The notes below the pieces were generated by a model. The model had not been told where the DNA came from, ran no database searches, and saw nothing but the letters and a program-made list of their open reading frames with translations. This document shows, piece after piece, positions 39,364 to 51,352 of a stretch of DNA of 64,000 nucleotides. Position 1 is the first letter of the stretch. Each line of letters begins with the position of its first letter. Source of the DNA: Gammaproteobacteria bacterium. GTDB taxonomy: Bacteria; Pseudomonadota; Gammaproteobacteria; UBA4575. The DNA lies in NCBI GenBank assembly GCA_022824965.1, contig JAJDYY010000008.1, positions 699,482-763,481 of the forward strand, given 5' to 3'. The position numbers and the translations under genes are program-made.

Positions 39364-39464
39364 GTTCGAAAGTCCCTGCACGTGCGGTCGGCCCGGACCG
39401 GGTCTACACTCATGCCTCGTTTGCAAATCCTGCCTATTGTACTGAACCCGGTGTACGGACTCGA

Positions 39465-40796
39465 CTACTTTCCGATACAGAACTCGCTGAAGATGCGGCC
39501 CAGCAGATCATCGGAACTGAACTCCCCGGTGATCTCGCCCAGCGCCTGCTGGGCCAGGCGCAGGTCCTCGCCGGCGAGCTCCAGTCCGCGGCCCTCGCGC
39601 AACCCCTGAGCGGCGGCCCGGATATGCTCGCGGGTGCGCTGCAGGGCGAGCCGGTGGCGCCGGCGGGCCAGAAACGGCGTACTCGCCTGCTCGTCCCCCT
39701 GCAGCCGGGCACGGATCAGATCGATCAGCGCTTGCAGGCCCGAGGCGGTCTTGACGGACAGGTAGACTTCATCCTCGAGGGCCTCGGGTGCGCGCCCGGT
39801 CAGGTCGATCTTGTTGTGCGCCCGGATCCTGCGGGCCGCATCGACTTCCTCGGGGGGCGCCTGCGCCCCGGGGGGTTGCGTGACATCGTCCATCCACACC
39901 ACCAGGTCAGCCTGTGCCAGCGTGCGGCGGGTGCGTGCAATGCCCTCGCGCTCGATGGCATCCTCGGTGTTGCGCACGCCGGCGGTGTCCACCACGTGGA
40001 CGGGCATGCCCGCGATTTCAATGTCCGCGGCCACGGGATCGCGGGTGGTCCCGGGCGTGTCGGTGACAATGGCGAGGTCGCTCTGGGCCAGGGCATTGAT
40101 CAGGCTGGACTTGCCGACATTGGGTGCGCCGGCGATGGCGAGTGTGGCCCCGGTGTTCATTCGCTCTCCCGCCTGTGCCTGCTCAAGCAGTTCCGTGATC
40201 TCCGCCCCGAGCGCATCCAGCTGTTCGCAAAAGTGCTCGGCATGCTGCACGTCGAGATCCTCGTCGGGAAAGTCCAGGTACGCCTCGATCCCGGCACGCA
40301 CCGCCACCAGCCGCTCCAGGGTTTCCTGTACGCGGGCGGAGAAAAGCCCCTGCAGGGAGCGGTTGGCCAGGCGCGCGCATTGCTCGGTGGAACTTGCGAT
40401 CAAATCGGCGATGGCTTCGGCCTGGGCCAGATCGATCTTGTGGTTCAGAAAGGCCCGCAGGCTGAATTCGCCGGGCTCTGCCAGGCGCGCACCGTGCGCG
40501 CACAGCGTGTCCAGCAATAGGTCGCAAACCACCGGGCTGCCGTGGCTGTGGAATTCAACCAGGTCCTCGCCGGAAAAGGAGGCCGGCGCCTTGAAATAGA
40601 GCGCGATGCCCTGGTCGATGCGCTCGCCGCCTGCATCGTAAAAGCCGGTCAGAACGGCCTCGCGCACGGCCAGCTTGCGATGCGTCACCTGCGCGGCGAT
40701 GGCATGTGCATCCGGGCCGGACAGCCGGATCACGGCCAGGGCGGCTCGCCCGGGTGCGGTGGCCACGGCACAGATGGAGTCGGTGGAGGAGGGCAT
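39465..40796 (-). CDS. mnmE: tRNA modification GTPase MnmE
   Basis: 443 residues from the ATG at 40796; the TTG at 40808 is less likely. Works with MnmG on U34 of tRNA. The N-terminal formyl-THF-binding domain ([19 protein letters not shown]) is followed by a G domain with [14 protein letters not shown] (G1), TTRD (G2), DTAG (G3) and the NKID motif. The protein ends FCIGK, the conserved C-terminal Cys motif needed for activity. It lies 42 bases after yidC. Confidence 0.97.
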   Translation of the reverse strand: MPSSTDSICAVATAPGRAALAVIRLSGPDAHAIAAQVTHRKLAVREAVLTGFYDAGGERIDQGIALYFKAPASFSGEDLVEFHSHGSPVVCDLLLDTLCAHGARLAEPGEFSLRAFLNHKIDLAQAEAIADLIASSTEQCARLANRSLQGLFSARVQETLERLVAVRAGIEAYLDFPDEDLDVQHAEHFCEQLDALGAEITELLEQAQAGERMNTGATLAIAGAPNVGKSSLINALAQSDLAIVTDTPGTTRDPVAADIEIAGMPVHVVDTAGVRNTEDAIEREGIARTRRTLAQADLVVWMDDVTQPPGAQAPPEEVDAARRIRAHNKIDLTGRAPEALEDEVYLSVKTASGLQALIDLIRARLQGDEQASTPFLARRRHRLALQRTREHIRAAAQGLREGRGLELAGEDLRLAQQALGEITGEFSSDDLLGRIFSEFCIGK

Positions 40797-40838
40797 GACG
40801 TTGGGCAAGGCCGGCGCCCTATGGTGTGGCGTGCGCGC

Positions 40839-42536
40839 CTAGTACTCCGCCTTTTCAATACGCCGGGTAATCACGTATTGCTGGGCAATGGACAGGAGGT
40901 TGTTGACAAACCAGTACAGCACGAGGCCGGCCGGGAAAAAGGCCATGAAGGCCGTCATCATGATCGGCATCATGGCAAAGATTTTGGCCTGCATGGGATC
41001 CGGGGGCGCCGGGTTGAGCTTGAACTGGATGTACATGGTGATGCCCATCAACAGCGGCAGCACGAAGATCGGATCGCGCAGCGACAGATCGTGGATCCAC
41101 AGCATGAACGGTGCCTGGCGCAACTCGACGCTCTCGACCAGCACCCAGTACAGGGCCAGGAACACGGGGATCTGCACCAGGATCGGCAGGCAGCCGCCGA
41201 GCGGGTTGATCTTTTCCTTCTTGTACATCTCCATCAGGGCCTGGTTCAGTTTCTGCTTGTCATCCGCATAGCGCTCACGCAACGCCTGGAAGCGGGGCTG
41301 GATCTTGCGCATGCGGGCCATGGACTTGTAGCTGGCTTCGGACAGCTTGAAGAACACCAGCTTGACCACGATCGTCACCAGGATGATGGCCACGCCCCAG
41401 TTGCCGACCAGCTTGTGAAACCATTCCAGCAGCCAGAAAAGCGGCTTGGATAGAATGTAGAACATGCCGTAGTCCACGCTCAAATCGAGCCCCGGCGCGA
41501 TCTCCTCCATGCTGCGCTGCAGCTTCGGCCCGGCATACAGGCGCCGCTGGAACTCGCCCTGCCCTCCGGGTGCGACGGTCTGCGATGCCGACAGCATGCC
41601 GATCAGGTATTGCGGCTCGTCCTCGCCCTGCACGCGCTTGCTGTAAAACCGGTTCGTCTGCCCGGGTTCCGCAATCCAGGCGGAAACGAAATAGTGCTGC
41701 AGCATCGCTGTCCAGCCGCCGGACACCTGCATGTTGAAGGGCTCGTCTTCGATATCGCCAAAGGAGTGCTTGTGGTAGGTCCCGTCGTAGTAGGCGGCCC
41801 CGGTATAGGTCGGCAGGCGCAGCCAGCTGCGATCCTCGGGAATGGGGCTGTGGCGCAACTGCTGGTACTGGCGGCCGGTCCAGGGTGATGCGCTGCGGTT
41901 GAGCACGCGGTGGCTGACGTCAATCACGAAGGCGCCGCGGTAAAAGGTGAAGATCTTCTCCACCACGAGGCCCGCATCGCCGTGCCAGGTGAGCTTGACC
42001 TGCAGGCGGTCCTGGCCGTCCGCCAGCTCGTAGCGGGACCGCTCGGCTGCGTAGGTCTCGTGATGGCTCGGGGCCAGTGAGGCCGGCGCAGGCCGGCTCT
42101 GGATGTTGTCGTGGCGCAGCCCGGACTGGGCAACATGGGTTCGCTCGTCGCGGTGCAGCAGGCGAAAGCCGACATCCTTTTTCTGCAAAGACACCGGGTA
42201 GGTCAGCGTGTCCAGCTGGCGGATATCCCCGCCGCGGGTATCAATGACGACATCCAGCACATCGGTTCGTACCTGCACTTGCGGTGCCTGCGTGTCGGTC
42301 CGGGGGGCTGCTGGTGGCGGGGCCACTTCGGGTGCCGATGGCTCGGGCGTATCCGGGGCCAGCAGCTCCGGGAGGTCTTCGGCCTCGGCCAGGCCCCGCG
42401 CATCGCCCTGGGTCGCCGACGGGACCGCGGGCGGCGAAGCCGGGGGCAACGGTGCGTGTTCTTGCTGCCAGGTCAGCCAGATCAGGTATAGGATGAGGGC
42501 CAGGGCCAGGTACAGGAAAAATCGCTGGTTAGCCAT
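40839..42536 (-). CDS. yidC: membrane protein insertase YidC
   Basis: 565 residues from the ATG at 42534-42536 ([23 protein letters not shown]). Inserts inner-membrane proteins alone or with SecYEG. One N-terminal membrane helix and a Pro-rich linker precede a large periplasmic beta domain (about 70-330). A conserved five-helix core follows, with LVGNWGVAIILVTIVVKLVFFKLSEASYKSMARMRKIQPRF and PLGGCLPILVQIPVFLALYWVL. Overlaps yidD by 8 bases. Confidence 0.97.
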   Translation of the reverse strand: MANQRFFLYLALALILYLIWLTWQQEHAPLPPASPPAVPSATQGDARGLAEAEDLPELLAPDTPEPSAPEVAPPPAAPRTDTQAPQVQVRTDVLDVVIDTRGGDIRQLDTLTYPVSLQKKDVGFRLLHRDERTHVAQSGLRHDNIQSRPAPASLAPSHHETYAAERSRYELADGQDRLQVKLTWHGDAGLVVEKIFTFYRGAFVIDVSHRVLNRSASPWTGRQYQQLRHSPIPEDRSWLRLPTYTGAAYYDGTYHKHSFGDIEDEPFNMQVSGGWTAMLQHYFVSAWIAEPGQTNRFYSKRVQGEDEPQYLIGMLSASQTVAPGGQGEFQRRLYAGPKLQRSMEEIAPGLDLSVDYGMFYILSKPLFWLLEWFHKLVGNWGVAIILVTIVVKLVFFKLSEASYKSMARMRKIQPRFQALRERYADDKQKLNQALMEMYKKEKINPLGGCLPILVQIPVFLALYWVLVESVELRQAPFMLWIHDLSLRDPIFVLPLLMGITMYIQFKLNPAPPDPMQAKIFAMMPIMMTAFMAFFPAGLVLYWFVNNLLSIAQQYVITRRIEKAEY

Positions 42537-42777
42537 GCTTGCGCTCCGGCACGGGGTCGACGCCCCCTTCATGCCAGGGATGGCACCGGCCCAGACGTTT
42601 GGCCGCAAGCCAGGCCCCGCGCACCGCGCCGTAGCGCTGGATGGCTTCGATGGCGTAGGCCGAGCAGGTGGGATGGAAGCGGCACTGCTGCCCGATCCAC
42701 GGGCTGAAGAAAAGCCGGTAGGCGCGGATCAGCAGGATCATCGCCTTGCCCAGCAGGCCCTCTATTTTTCTGTACAT
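42529..42777 (-). CDS. yidD: membrane protein insertion efficiency factor YidD
   Basis: 82 residues from the ATG at 42777 ([11 protein letters not shown]). The family core is [39 protein letters not shown], with its conserved Cys residues, and [15 protein letters not shown] small amphipathic membrane-associated protein, placed between rnpA and yidC, overlapping both. Confidence 0.95.
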   Translation of the reverse strand: MYRKIEGLLGKAMILLIRAYRLFFSPWIGQQCRFHPTCSAYAIEAIQRYGAVRGAWLAAKRLGRCHPWHEGGVDPVPERKHG

Positions 42778-43115
42778 TCTTTCCAAAGCCCGGTTAACTG
42801 CTGTCGCAGACTGTCCCTCGGCACGGTCCCGATCGGGCGCTTCAGAATCACCACGTAGTCGCAGACCTCAAGCCCGGCCTTGCAGGCGCGAAAGCTTTCC
42901 CGGATCATCCGCTTGACTGTGTTCCTGTCCACGGCGCGCCTTGCATTGCGCTTGGCGACCACCATGCCCAGGCGCGGGTACCCCATGCTGTTTTCCCGCC
43001 TCAGCAGCGTGAACATCGTGCTGCTCGATCGGCGTGCCCGGTCAAAGACCCGCTTGAACTGGCGTGCCTGATGCAGCCTTTCACGGTAGGTAAACGAGAA
43101 GTTGCCTACGGACAA
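42762..43115 (-). CDS. rnpA: ribonuclease P protein component
   Basis: 117 residues from a TTG at 43113-43115, four bases after the rpmH stop. The longer frame through rpmH would give a non-conserved extension, and there is no ATG. Protein cofactor of RNase P in tRNA 5' maturation. Visible motifs are [20 protein letters not shown] and the RNR signature [20 protein letters not shown]. It overlaps yidD by 16 bases. The rare TTG start may keep RnpA output below that of L34. Confidence 0.92.
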   Translation of the reverse strand: MSVGNFSFTYRERLHQARQFKRVFDRARRSSSTMFTLLRRENSMGYPRLGMVVAKRNARRAVDRNTVKRMIRESFRACKAGLEVCDYVVILKRPIGTVPRDSLRQQLTGLWKECTEK

Positions 43116-43119
43116 AAAA

Positions 43120-43254
43120 CTACGGAGCCAAGCGCGTGCGTCCCTTGGCCCGCCGGGCGTTGATGACGGCACGACCACTCTTGGTCCTCATTCGGGACCT
43201 GAATCCGTGGGTGCGGGCACGTTTCAGGTTACTGGGTTGGTATGTTCTTTTCAC
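43120..43254 (-). CDS. rpmH: 50S ribosomal protein L34
   Basis: 44 residues, [20 protein letters not shown] at the start, then [24 protein letters not shown]: an unmistakable full-length L34. The start codon is GTG at 43252-43254. It is first in the rpmH-rnpA-yidD-yidC-mnmE-mnmG-rsmG-parAB series and diverges from dnaA. Confidence 0.97.
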   Translation of the reverse strand: MKRTYQPSNLKRARTHGFRSRMRTKSGRAVINARRAKGRTRLAP

Positions 43255-43443
43255 AGCTTGTTTCTATTTTTCAATTCCTTGGATCGGGAACCCTCCAAGA
43301 AGCGCAAAAATAATCCCGCAACTTGCGTTTGTCAACGCTTATTATCGGGCATGAAACTGTGGATTACTGCCCGATTCCTCGCTAGACTGGTGACCCGAAT
43401 TCCACCGAATAATAAAGAAAAAAAACACCCTGGAGTTTTACAC
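43255..43443. promoter_or_regulatory. rpmH-dnaA divergent region with a DnaA-box-like site
   Basis: 189 bases separating the two replichore-facing gene series. It holds the rpmH promoter and must hold the dnaA promoter. TGTGGATTA at 43358-43366 (TAATCCACA on the other strand, one mismatch from TTATCCACA) could serve DnaA autoregulation. A run of A residues precedes the GGAG ribosome site of dnaA. Fewer DnaA-like boxes and less AT-rich DNA than the dnaA-dnaN gap, so I consider it the less likely origin. Confidence 0.5.
43307..43335 (-). promoter_or_regulatory. strong sigma70 promoter of rpmH-rnpA
   Basis: On the minus strand, a perfect TTGACA (43330-43335), a 17-base spacer and TATTTT (43307-43312), ending 53 bases before the rpmH GTG. 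As good as expected for a ribosomal protein gene. Confidence 0.75.
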
Positions 43444-44766
43444 ATGACGAGTGCTCTCTGGAATTCATGTGTACATCAGCTCGAGTCCGAGCTCAGCGAA
43501 CAGCAACTGAACACCTGGATCCGCCCCCTGCATGCCATCGAGCAGGACGGCGAACTGATCCTGCTCGCGCCCAACCGCTTCGTGCGTGACTCGGTGCAGA
43601 GTCAATTCCTGGAACGCATCGACGAGCTGGTGCAGACGAACAGCCGCTCGCAGGCCAGCCGCGTGAGCCTTGAAATCGGCAGCCATGAGCCCGCAGCCGC
43701 GGCACCGTCCTCGACACCGAGTCCTGGCCAGGACACCAAGCCGTTCCACCACAACCTCAACCCCTACTTCACCTTCGAGACCTTCGTGGAAGGCAAATCG
43801 AACCAGCTGCCCCGGGCAGCCGCCCTGCAGGTCGCCAACAATCCCGGCCGCACGTACAACCCGCTGCTGATCTACGGCGGCGTCGGACTCGGCAAGACGC
43901 ACCTGCTGCATGCCATCGGCAACCAGATCCTCGAGGACAACCCTTCGGCCAAGGTCACCTACCTGCACTCCGAGCGGTTCGTCGCGGACATGATCAAGGC
44001 CTTGCAGCACAACACCATCAGCGAATTCAAGCGGCACTACCGCTCGATCGAGACCCTGTTGATCGACGACATCCAGTTTTTCGCCCGCAAGGAGCGCTCC
44101 CAGGAAGAATTCTTTCATACCTTCAACTCCCTGCTGGAAGGGCAGCGGCAGGTGATCCTGACCTGCGACCGGTACCCGAAGGATGTTGAAGGCCTGGAGG
44201 AGCGGCTGCGTTCGCGCTTCAGCTGGGGCCTGACCCAGGCGATCGAGCCGCCGGAACTCGAGACCCGGGTGGCGATCGTGCAGAACAAGGCGGAGCTGCT
44301 GCACGTCAAGCTGCCGAGCGATGTGGCCTTTTTCATCGGACGGCGCATCCGCTCCAACATCCGCGAACTTGAGGGCGCCCTGCGCCGGGTCGTGGCCAAT
44401 GCCCAGTTCACCGGCTCGGCCATTACCCTGGAGTTCGCCAAGGACGCCCTGCAGGACCTGCTGGTCTCGCAGGACAAGATGGTTACCCTGGACAACATCC
44501 AGAAAACCGTAGCGGAGTACTGCCGAATCCGGGTTTCCGACCTGCATTCCCCGCGCCGCACGCGTTCCGTGACCCGGCCCCGCCAGATCGCCATGGCCCT
44601 GTCCAAGGAGCTGACCAACCACAGCCTGCCCGAGATCGGCAGTGCCTTCGGCGGGCGTGATCACACCACCGTGTTACACGCCTGCAGGCGTATCTCGGAA
44701 CTGCGGGAGTCGGATGCGCAGATCAACAACGACTACATCAACCTGCTGCGCAACCTGAGCAGTTGA
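43444..44766 (+). CDS. dnaA: chromosomal replication initiator DnaA
   Basis: 440 residues from the ATG at 43444, preceded by TGGAG. Domain I is [30 protein letters not shown] short linker follows to about 95. The AAA+ domain has [42 protein letters not shown] and sensor motifs. The domain IV DNA-binding signature is [40 protein letters not shown]. Opens oriC for replication. Any longer reading upstream overlaps rpmH and is not real. Confidence 0.98.
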   Translation: MTSALWNSCVHQLESELSEQQLNTWIRPLHAIEQDGELILLAPNRFVRDSVQSQFLERIDELVQTNSRSQASRVSLEIGSHEPAAAAPSSTPSPGQDTKPFHHNLNPYFTFETFVEGKSNQLPRAAALQVANNPGRTYNPLLIYGGVGLGKTHLLHAIGNQILEDNPSAKVTYLHSERFVADMIKALQHNTISEFKRHYRSIETLLIDDIQFFARKERSQEEFFHTFNSLLEGQRQVILTCDRYPKDVEGLEERLRSRFSWGLTQAIEPPELETRVAIVQNKAELLHVKLPSDVAFFIGRRIRSNIRELEGALRRVVANAQFTGSAITLEFAKDALQDLLVSQDKMVTLDNIQKTVAEYCRIRVSDLHSPRRTRSVTRPRQIAMALSKELTNHSLPEIGSAFGGRDHTTVLHACRRISELRESDAQINNDYINLLRNLSS

Positions 44767-44963
44767 TAGCCTGTGGATAGACGGTGTTACAATCGGTACA
44801 ACTTTTGCCGTGCTCACCTGTATACTGAACATACCCTGAAGCCTTCAGGCAACACACGCACAATCCCCGAGAAGATTAACTACAATAAGTTGATTTAAAA
44901 TGACTTTATAAACTTATTCACAGAAATAAACCGACCCTATTACAGCTATTATTCTTTTATATT
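44767..44963. other. candidate oriC in the dnaA-dnaN gap
   Basis: 197 bases with at least two DnaA-box-like sites, TGTGGATAG (44772-44780, minus) and TTATTCACA (44914-44922, plus), each one base from consensus. An AT-rich stretch (about 44877-44963) could unwind. Position, AT content, and the flip of gene strand near here support an origin. The number of clear boxes is small, so the functional origin might extend to the other side of dnaA. Confidence 0.6.
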
Positions 44964-46064
44964 ATGCAATTATCTATTACCCGCGAAGATCTGCTCACAC
45001 CCCTGCGTCAAGTGATCGGCGCCGTGGAACGCCAGCAAACCATCCCCGCACTGGGTCACCTGCTGCTGGTCGCCGAGGACGGGGAGCTGTCTTTTACCGC
45101 CACGGATCTTGAGATCGAGCTGGTCGCCAAGATCAAGACCCCGTTCGAACAGGAAGGCAGCACGACCGCCCCCGCGCGGAAACTCCTGGACATCTGCTTA
45201 GCCCTGCCAAGCGAATCCAAGGTGGAAATCAGCGCTGCGGACGGCAAGGTCAAGGTGCACTCCGGGCGCAGCCGCTTCACGCTGGCCAGTGTGCCCGCGG
45301 AGGATTTTCCCCGGATTCACGAAGTGGAACTCGACGAGCGGGTCACCCTGACCCAGGGGGAGCTTCGCGGTCTGATCGACCGGGCCTCCTTTGCCATGGC
45401 CCAGCAGGACGTGCGCTACTACCTGAACGGGCTGCTGCTTGAAATCGACCCGGAGCAGACCCGCACGGTCGCCACTGACGGCCATCGCCTGGCCCTGTCG
45501 CAGATCGCGCACAGCTCCGAAGTCGAGGCGGACCGGCGCATCATCATGCCACGCAAGGGAGTGCAGGAACTGCAGCGCCTGCTGGACGACGACGAGGCGC
45601 AGATTACCGTGTCACTCGGCAAAAACCACGTTCAGGTCAATATTGACGGGGTACAGATGACCTCCAAGCTGATCGAGGGACGGTTCCCCGAATACCAGCG
45701 CGTGCTGCCGGAGCAGGAGGGAGACCTGGCGCGGATGGACAAGGCCACGCTCAAGCAGGCACTGGGCCGGGTGGCGATCCTGTGCAATGAAAAATACAAG
45801 GGCGTGCGCCTGATCCTGGACAGCGACAGCCTGGTCATCCAGGCTCACAACCCGGAGCACGAGCAGGCCGAGGACGAGATTGAAATACAGTACAGCGGCG
45901 AAAAGCACGAGGTCGGGTTCAACGTGCAGTACCTGCTGGACGTGCTCAACGTGATGGAAACCGAAGCGGTGGACTTCTACATCCGGGACGGCAACAGCAG
46001 CGTGCTGATCCTGCCCGCGGGCAATGAAGACAGCCGTTACGTCGTCATGCCGATGCGGCTGTAG
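44964..46064 (+). CDS. dnaN: DNA polymerase III beta sliding clamp
   Basis: 366 residues, MQLSITREDLLTPLRQVIGAVERQQTIPALGHLLL onward, ending YVVMPMRL. The three repeated clamp domains and the family end are all visible. It tethers polymerase III and other enzymes to DNA. The ATG at 44964 has no purine-rich ribosome site; the 30 bases before it are almost all A/T (TTCTTTTATATT). recF follows after 20 bases. Confidence 0.97.
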   Translation: MQLSITREDLLTPLRQVIGAVERQQTIPALGHLLLVAEDGELSFTATDLEIELVAKIKTPFEQEGSTTAPARKLLDICLALPSESKVEISAADGKVKVHSGRSRFTLASVPAEDFPRIHEVELDERVTLTQGELRGLIDRASFAMAQQDVRYYLNGLLLEIDPEQTRTVATDGHRLALSQIAHSSEVEADRRIIMPRKGVQELQRLLDDDEAQITVSLGKNHVQVNIDGVQMTSKLIEGRFPEYQRVLPEQEGDLARMDKATLKQALGRVAILCNEKYKGVRLILDSDSLVIQAHNPEHEQAEDEIEIQYSGEKHEVGFNVQYLLDVLNVMETEAVDFYIRDGNSSVLILPAGNEDSRYVVMPMRL

Positions 46065-46084
46065 CCGCGCGCCGGTTCCTGCCG

Positions 46085-47164
46085 TTGCAGCTGTGTAGCC
46101 TGTCCGCGCGCAACTTCAGGCTGATCGAGCAGCTGGAGATCGAGCCTGACCCGCAGGTGACCCTGTTCTGGGGCCAAAACGGTGCCGGCAAGACCAGCAT
46201 TCTGGAGACCGTGGACTTCCTGAGCCGCGGGCGCAGCTTTCGAAGCCGCCGCCTCGATGCCCTGCTGCGAAAGGGTGCCCGCACGCTGACCGTGAGCGGG
46301 ACCGTGCACGAAGCGGGGGTCCCGACCCACCTGGGAATCGAGAAAAGTGCACGCGGGCGCAACCTGCGCTGCAACCACCGCAAGGCCGAAACCCTGTCCG
46401 CACACGCTGCGCGGCTGCCGGTGGTGGCCCTGCATCCGGACAGCCACCGTCTGGTCCAGGGAGGCGCCCGGTACCGCAGGAATTACCTGGACTGGTCCGC
46501 GTTTCACGTGAAACCCGATTTTCTGCCCGCCTGGCGTGAATACAGCCGCTGCCTGCGCCAGCGCAACCAGGCCCTGCGCCAGCGGGGCAGCGCCCGGGAA
46601 ATCCAGGCATGGACGCAAAAGACTGCGGTTGCAGGCGAACGTGTGAGCCTTGCAAGATCGAGCGTGATCGAGGAGATAAAGCCTATTTTTTCGACATTTA
46701 GCTGCAAGTTATTGCCGGAGGCCGAGTCTGGCCTGCGCTACTACCGGGGCTGGCCGGCCGAATCACGGAGTCTCGAGGCCGCCTTGGCCGGGGCCCGCAG
46801 CCGCGAGCAGCGCACCCTGGCCACCCACTGGGGCCCGCACCGTGCGGAGCTGGCCCTTTCGCTGAATCGCCAGCCCGCGGCGCAGGTGGCCTCCAGGGGA
46901 CAGCAGAAACTGCTGGCCATGAGCCTGCTGCTCGCACAGGTCGCCCACCTGCAGGCGCACTCGCGGCGAAACTGCGCGGTGCTGCTGGATGACATCGGTG
47001 CGGAACTCGACCGCGACCATGCCCAGGCACTGGTCCGGGAGTTGGCCGCGCTGGGCTGCCAGGCCTTCATGACGGCGCTGGTCCCGGAAGACGTGGACCT
47101 GCAGGCCTGGTCGCAGGCGCGCATGTTTCACGTGAAACAGGGAACATGCGAGCCCTCGGGCTGA
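46085..47164 (+). CDS. recF: DNA replication and repair protein RecF
   Basis: 359 residues from a TTG start; no ATG fits the N-terminus MQLCSLSARNFRLIEQLEIEPD. SMC-like ATPase for gap repair with RecOR. Walker A is FWGQNGAGKTSILETVDFLSRGRSF (about 28-52), the ABC signature region is ASRGQQKLLAMSLLLAQV, and Walker B is CAVLLDDIGAELD. Two parS palindromes are embedded, each read as Phe-His-Val-Lys. It lies between dnaN and gyrB, as is usual. Confidence 0.95.
   Translation: MQLCSLSARNFRLIEQLEIEPDPQVTLFWGQNGAGKTSILETVDFLSRGRSFRSRRLDALLRKGARTLTVSGTVHEAGVPTHLGIEKSARGRNLRCNHRKAETLSAHAARLPVVALHPDSHRLVQGGARYRRNYLDWSAFHVKPDFLPAWREYSRCLRQRNQALRQRGSAREIQAWTQKTAVAGERVSLARSSVIEEIKPIFSTFSCKLLPEAESGLRYYRGWPAESRSLEAALAGARSREQRTLATHWGPHRAELALSLNRQPAAQVASRGQQKLLAMSLLLAQVAHLQAHSRRNCAVLLDDIGAELDRDHAQALVRELAALGCQAFMTALVPEDVDLQAWSQARMFHVKQGTCEPSG
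46501..46514. promoter_or_regulatory. parS-like site inside recF
   Basis: GTTTCACGTGAAAC matches the inner 14 bases of the 16-base parS consensus; the outermost bases are C and C instead of T and A. Probably bound by the ParB encoded at 35.1 kb. Confidence 0.8.
47124..47139. promoter_or_regulatory. parS site (perfect consensus) at the end of recF
   Basis: TGTTTCACGTGAAACA is identical to the universal parS palindrome. It lies in the last codons of recF, about 30 bases upstream of the gyrB -10 element, so ParB binding could influence gyrB transcription. Confidence 0.92.
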
Positions 47165-47169
47165 AGCAC

Positions 47170-49613
<2,444 letters not shown>

Positions 49614-49712
49614 GGGTCCGGACCCGGGAATGGGGCCGGCGTGTTCAGTAAAACTCGTTATAAATCAAAAGCCTATGGATATAAAGCCAGGGATGCACGG
49701 GGACATTGAGAC

Positions 49713-50480
49713 ATGAGGATTGCCTCCTGGAACGTCAATTCACTGCGGGTGCGCCTGGCGCAGGTGCTGGACTGGCTGCAGGACAACCCGGTCGATGTGC
49801 TGGCCCTGCAGGAGACCAAGCTGGTGGACGAGGAATTTCCGGTACAGGAAATCCGCGAGGCCGGCTACCACGCACAGTATTCCGGCCAGAAAACCTACAA
49901 CGGGGTGGCGATCCTGAGCCGCGAGCCCGCCGCCGAGGTCCAGGCCGGGGTCGATGGACTGGAGGACCCCCAGCGCCGGATCCTGGCCGCTACGGTCGGG
50001 GACGTGCGGGTCCTGAACCTGTACGTGGTCAACGGCTCGGAGGTGGGTTCCGAGAAATACGCCTACAAGCTGGACTGGCTCGAGAAGGTGACCGCCTTCC
50101 TGCGCACCGACCTGCAGCACCACCCCCGCTACGTGGTGCTCGGCGATTTCAACATTGCCCCGGAAGACCAGGATGTACATGACCCGAAAGCCTGGGAGGG
50201 CTCCATCCTGTGCAGTGACCGGGAGCGCGAGGCCCTGCAGGCGATACTCGGACTTGGCTTTGCCGACACCTTTCGCCTGTTCGAGCAAGAGCAGGACAGT
50301 TTCAGCTGGTGGGACTACCGTGCGGCGGGCTTTCGCCGCAATCTCGGCCTGCGCATCGACCTGATCCTGGCCAGTGCCGAGCTGGAAGCCGTGTGCAGTT
50401 TCAGCACCATCGACAAGGAGCCGCGCAGTAACGAGCGCCCGTCCGACCATGCTCCGGTGATTGCTGAGTTCGACCTCTAA
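49713..50480 (+). CDS. exodeoxyribonuclease III family AP endonuclease (paralogue 1)
   Basis: 255 residues. Endonuclease/exonuclease/phosphatase fold with all catalytic motifs: ASWNVNSLRVRL, LQETKL, GDFNIAPEDQDVHDP, LGLRIDLILAS and PSDHAPV. It would cut at abasic sites in base-excision repair. The 99 bases before it contain TATAAA-like elements. It has a diverged second copy at 53.2 kb on the opposite strand, which reads more like the other common ExoIII subgroup, so the two are not a recent duplication. It lies directly downstream of gyrB. Confidence 0.93.
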   Translation: MRIASWNVNSLRVRLAQVLDWLQDNPVDVLALQETKLVDEEFPVQEIREAGYHAQYSGQKTYNGVAILSREPAAEVQAGVDGLEDPQRRILAATVGDVRVLNLYVVNGSEVGSEKYAYKLDWLEKVTAFLRTDLQHHPRYVVLGDFNIAPEDQDVHDPKAWEGSILCSDREREALQAILGLGFADTFRLFEQEQDSFSWWDYRAAGFRRNLGLRIDLILASAELEAVCSFSTIDKEPRSNERPSDHAPVIAEFDL

Positions 50481-50713
50481 AAGAGTCTAATTTGCGGCCA
50501 TAATTCGCTAAAATACTTAAAATTACTCCATCTTGTAATTTACGCGATCTCGCCCAAGAGCCGGATCCAGGCAGAGACATGCCGGCTGGCCCCCCGCGTT
50601 TGCTAATCCGGGCCTGTTTTGCTAAAAGTCTGCTGACAGGGGACCTTGCCCGGGGGTGCCCAGACCTAGGCTCTAAGAACAATGACAGGACCCCTGCGGG
50701 GAGGGAGCGGCCG
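50481..50713. other. intergenic region upstream of the orphan ParA gene
   Basis: 233 bases. AT-rich in its first 60 bases, then GC-rich with several short inverted repeats. A promoter for the ParA gene must be here, but no consensus pair stands out. The ORF extension through 50579 is not conserved. Nothing else is seen. Confidence 0.45.
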
Positions 50714-51352
50714 ATGCGCAATATCATGGTGATCAATTCCAAGGGGGGCTCTGGGAAATCCACCATTGCGACCAATTTGGCGGCCTACTTCGCCCTTCAG
50801 AACCAGTCCGTCGTGCTCATGGACCACGACCCCCAGGGCTCCAGCACGCAGTGGCTCAGGGCCCGCCCGCCCGGGCGTCCACCGATCCGCGGCATCGCCA
50901 CCTATGAAAAGGCAGCCCGGCGGGCCGGGCGCAATACGGATTACGTGATCATGGACGTTCCTGCTGGCCTGCACGGCAGCGCCCTGAGCAAAATGGTGGG
51001 CCGGGCGCAAACCATTCTGATCCCGGTGCTGCCCTCTCCGATCGATATGCGCGCGGCGACCGATTTCATTGCCGAGATCCGCAACTGTGCCCCGGTAGCG
51101 CGAAAGCGTGCCAAGCTGGCCCTGCTCGCCAACCGTTCGCGCGACTACACCAACATCTACTGGGAACTGGACGACTTCCTGAGCCGCCAACGCATCCCGT
51201 TCCTGACCATGCTGCGCGACAGCCAGCACTATATCCGGGCAGCCGAACGCGGACTGGGAATCTTCGAGATGGCGCCTGCCGCCACCGCGCTCGACCGTGA
51301 ACAGTGGCAGCCCATCATCAAATGGGTGAAGAGCAAGCGCAGCCGGCCATAG
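50714..51352 (+). CDS. orphan ParA/MinD-family ATPase
   Basis: 212 residues from the ATG at 50714 (GAGGGAG upstream). Deviant Walker A NSKGGSGKSTIATNLAAYFA (about 8-27), DHDPQGSSTQWLRARP, and YVIMDVPAGLHGSAL as the switch region. Shorter than chromosomal ParA, with no ParB-like partner next to it. Such ATPases position cargo in the cell. It overlaps the following L,D-transpeptidase-like gene by 31 bases, so the two are translationally linked and may act together. The cargo is unknown. Confidence 0.85.
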   Translation: MRNIMVINSKGGSGKSTIATNLAAYFALQNQSVVLMDHDPQGSSTQWLRARPPGRPPIRGIATYEKAARRAGRNTDYVIMDVPAGLHGSALSKMVGRAQTILIPVLPSPIDMRAATDFIAEIRNCAPVARKRAKLALLANRSRDYTNIYWELDDFLSRQRIPFLTMLRDSQHYIRAAERGLGIFEMAPAATALDREQWQPIIKWVKSKRSRP

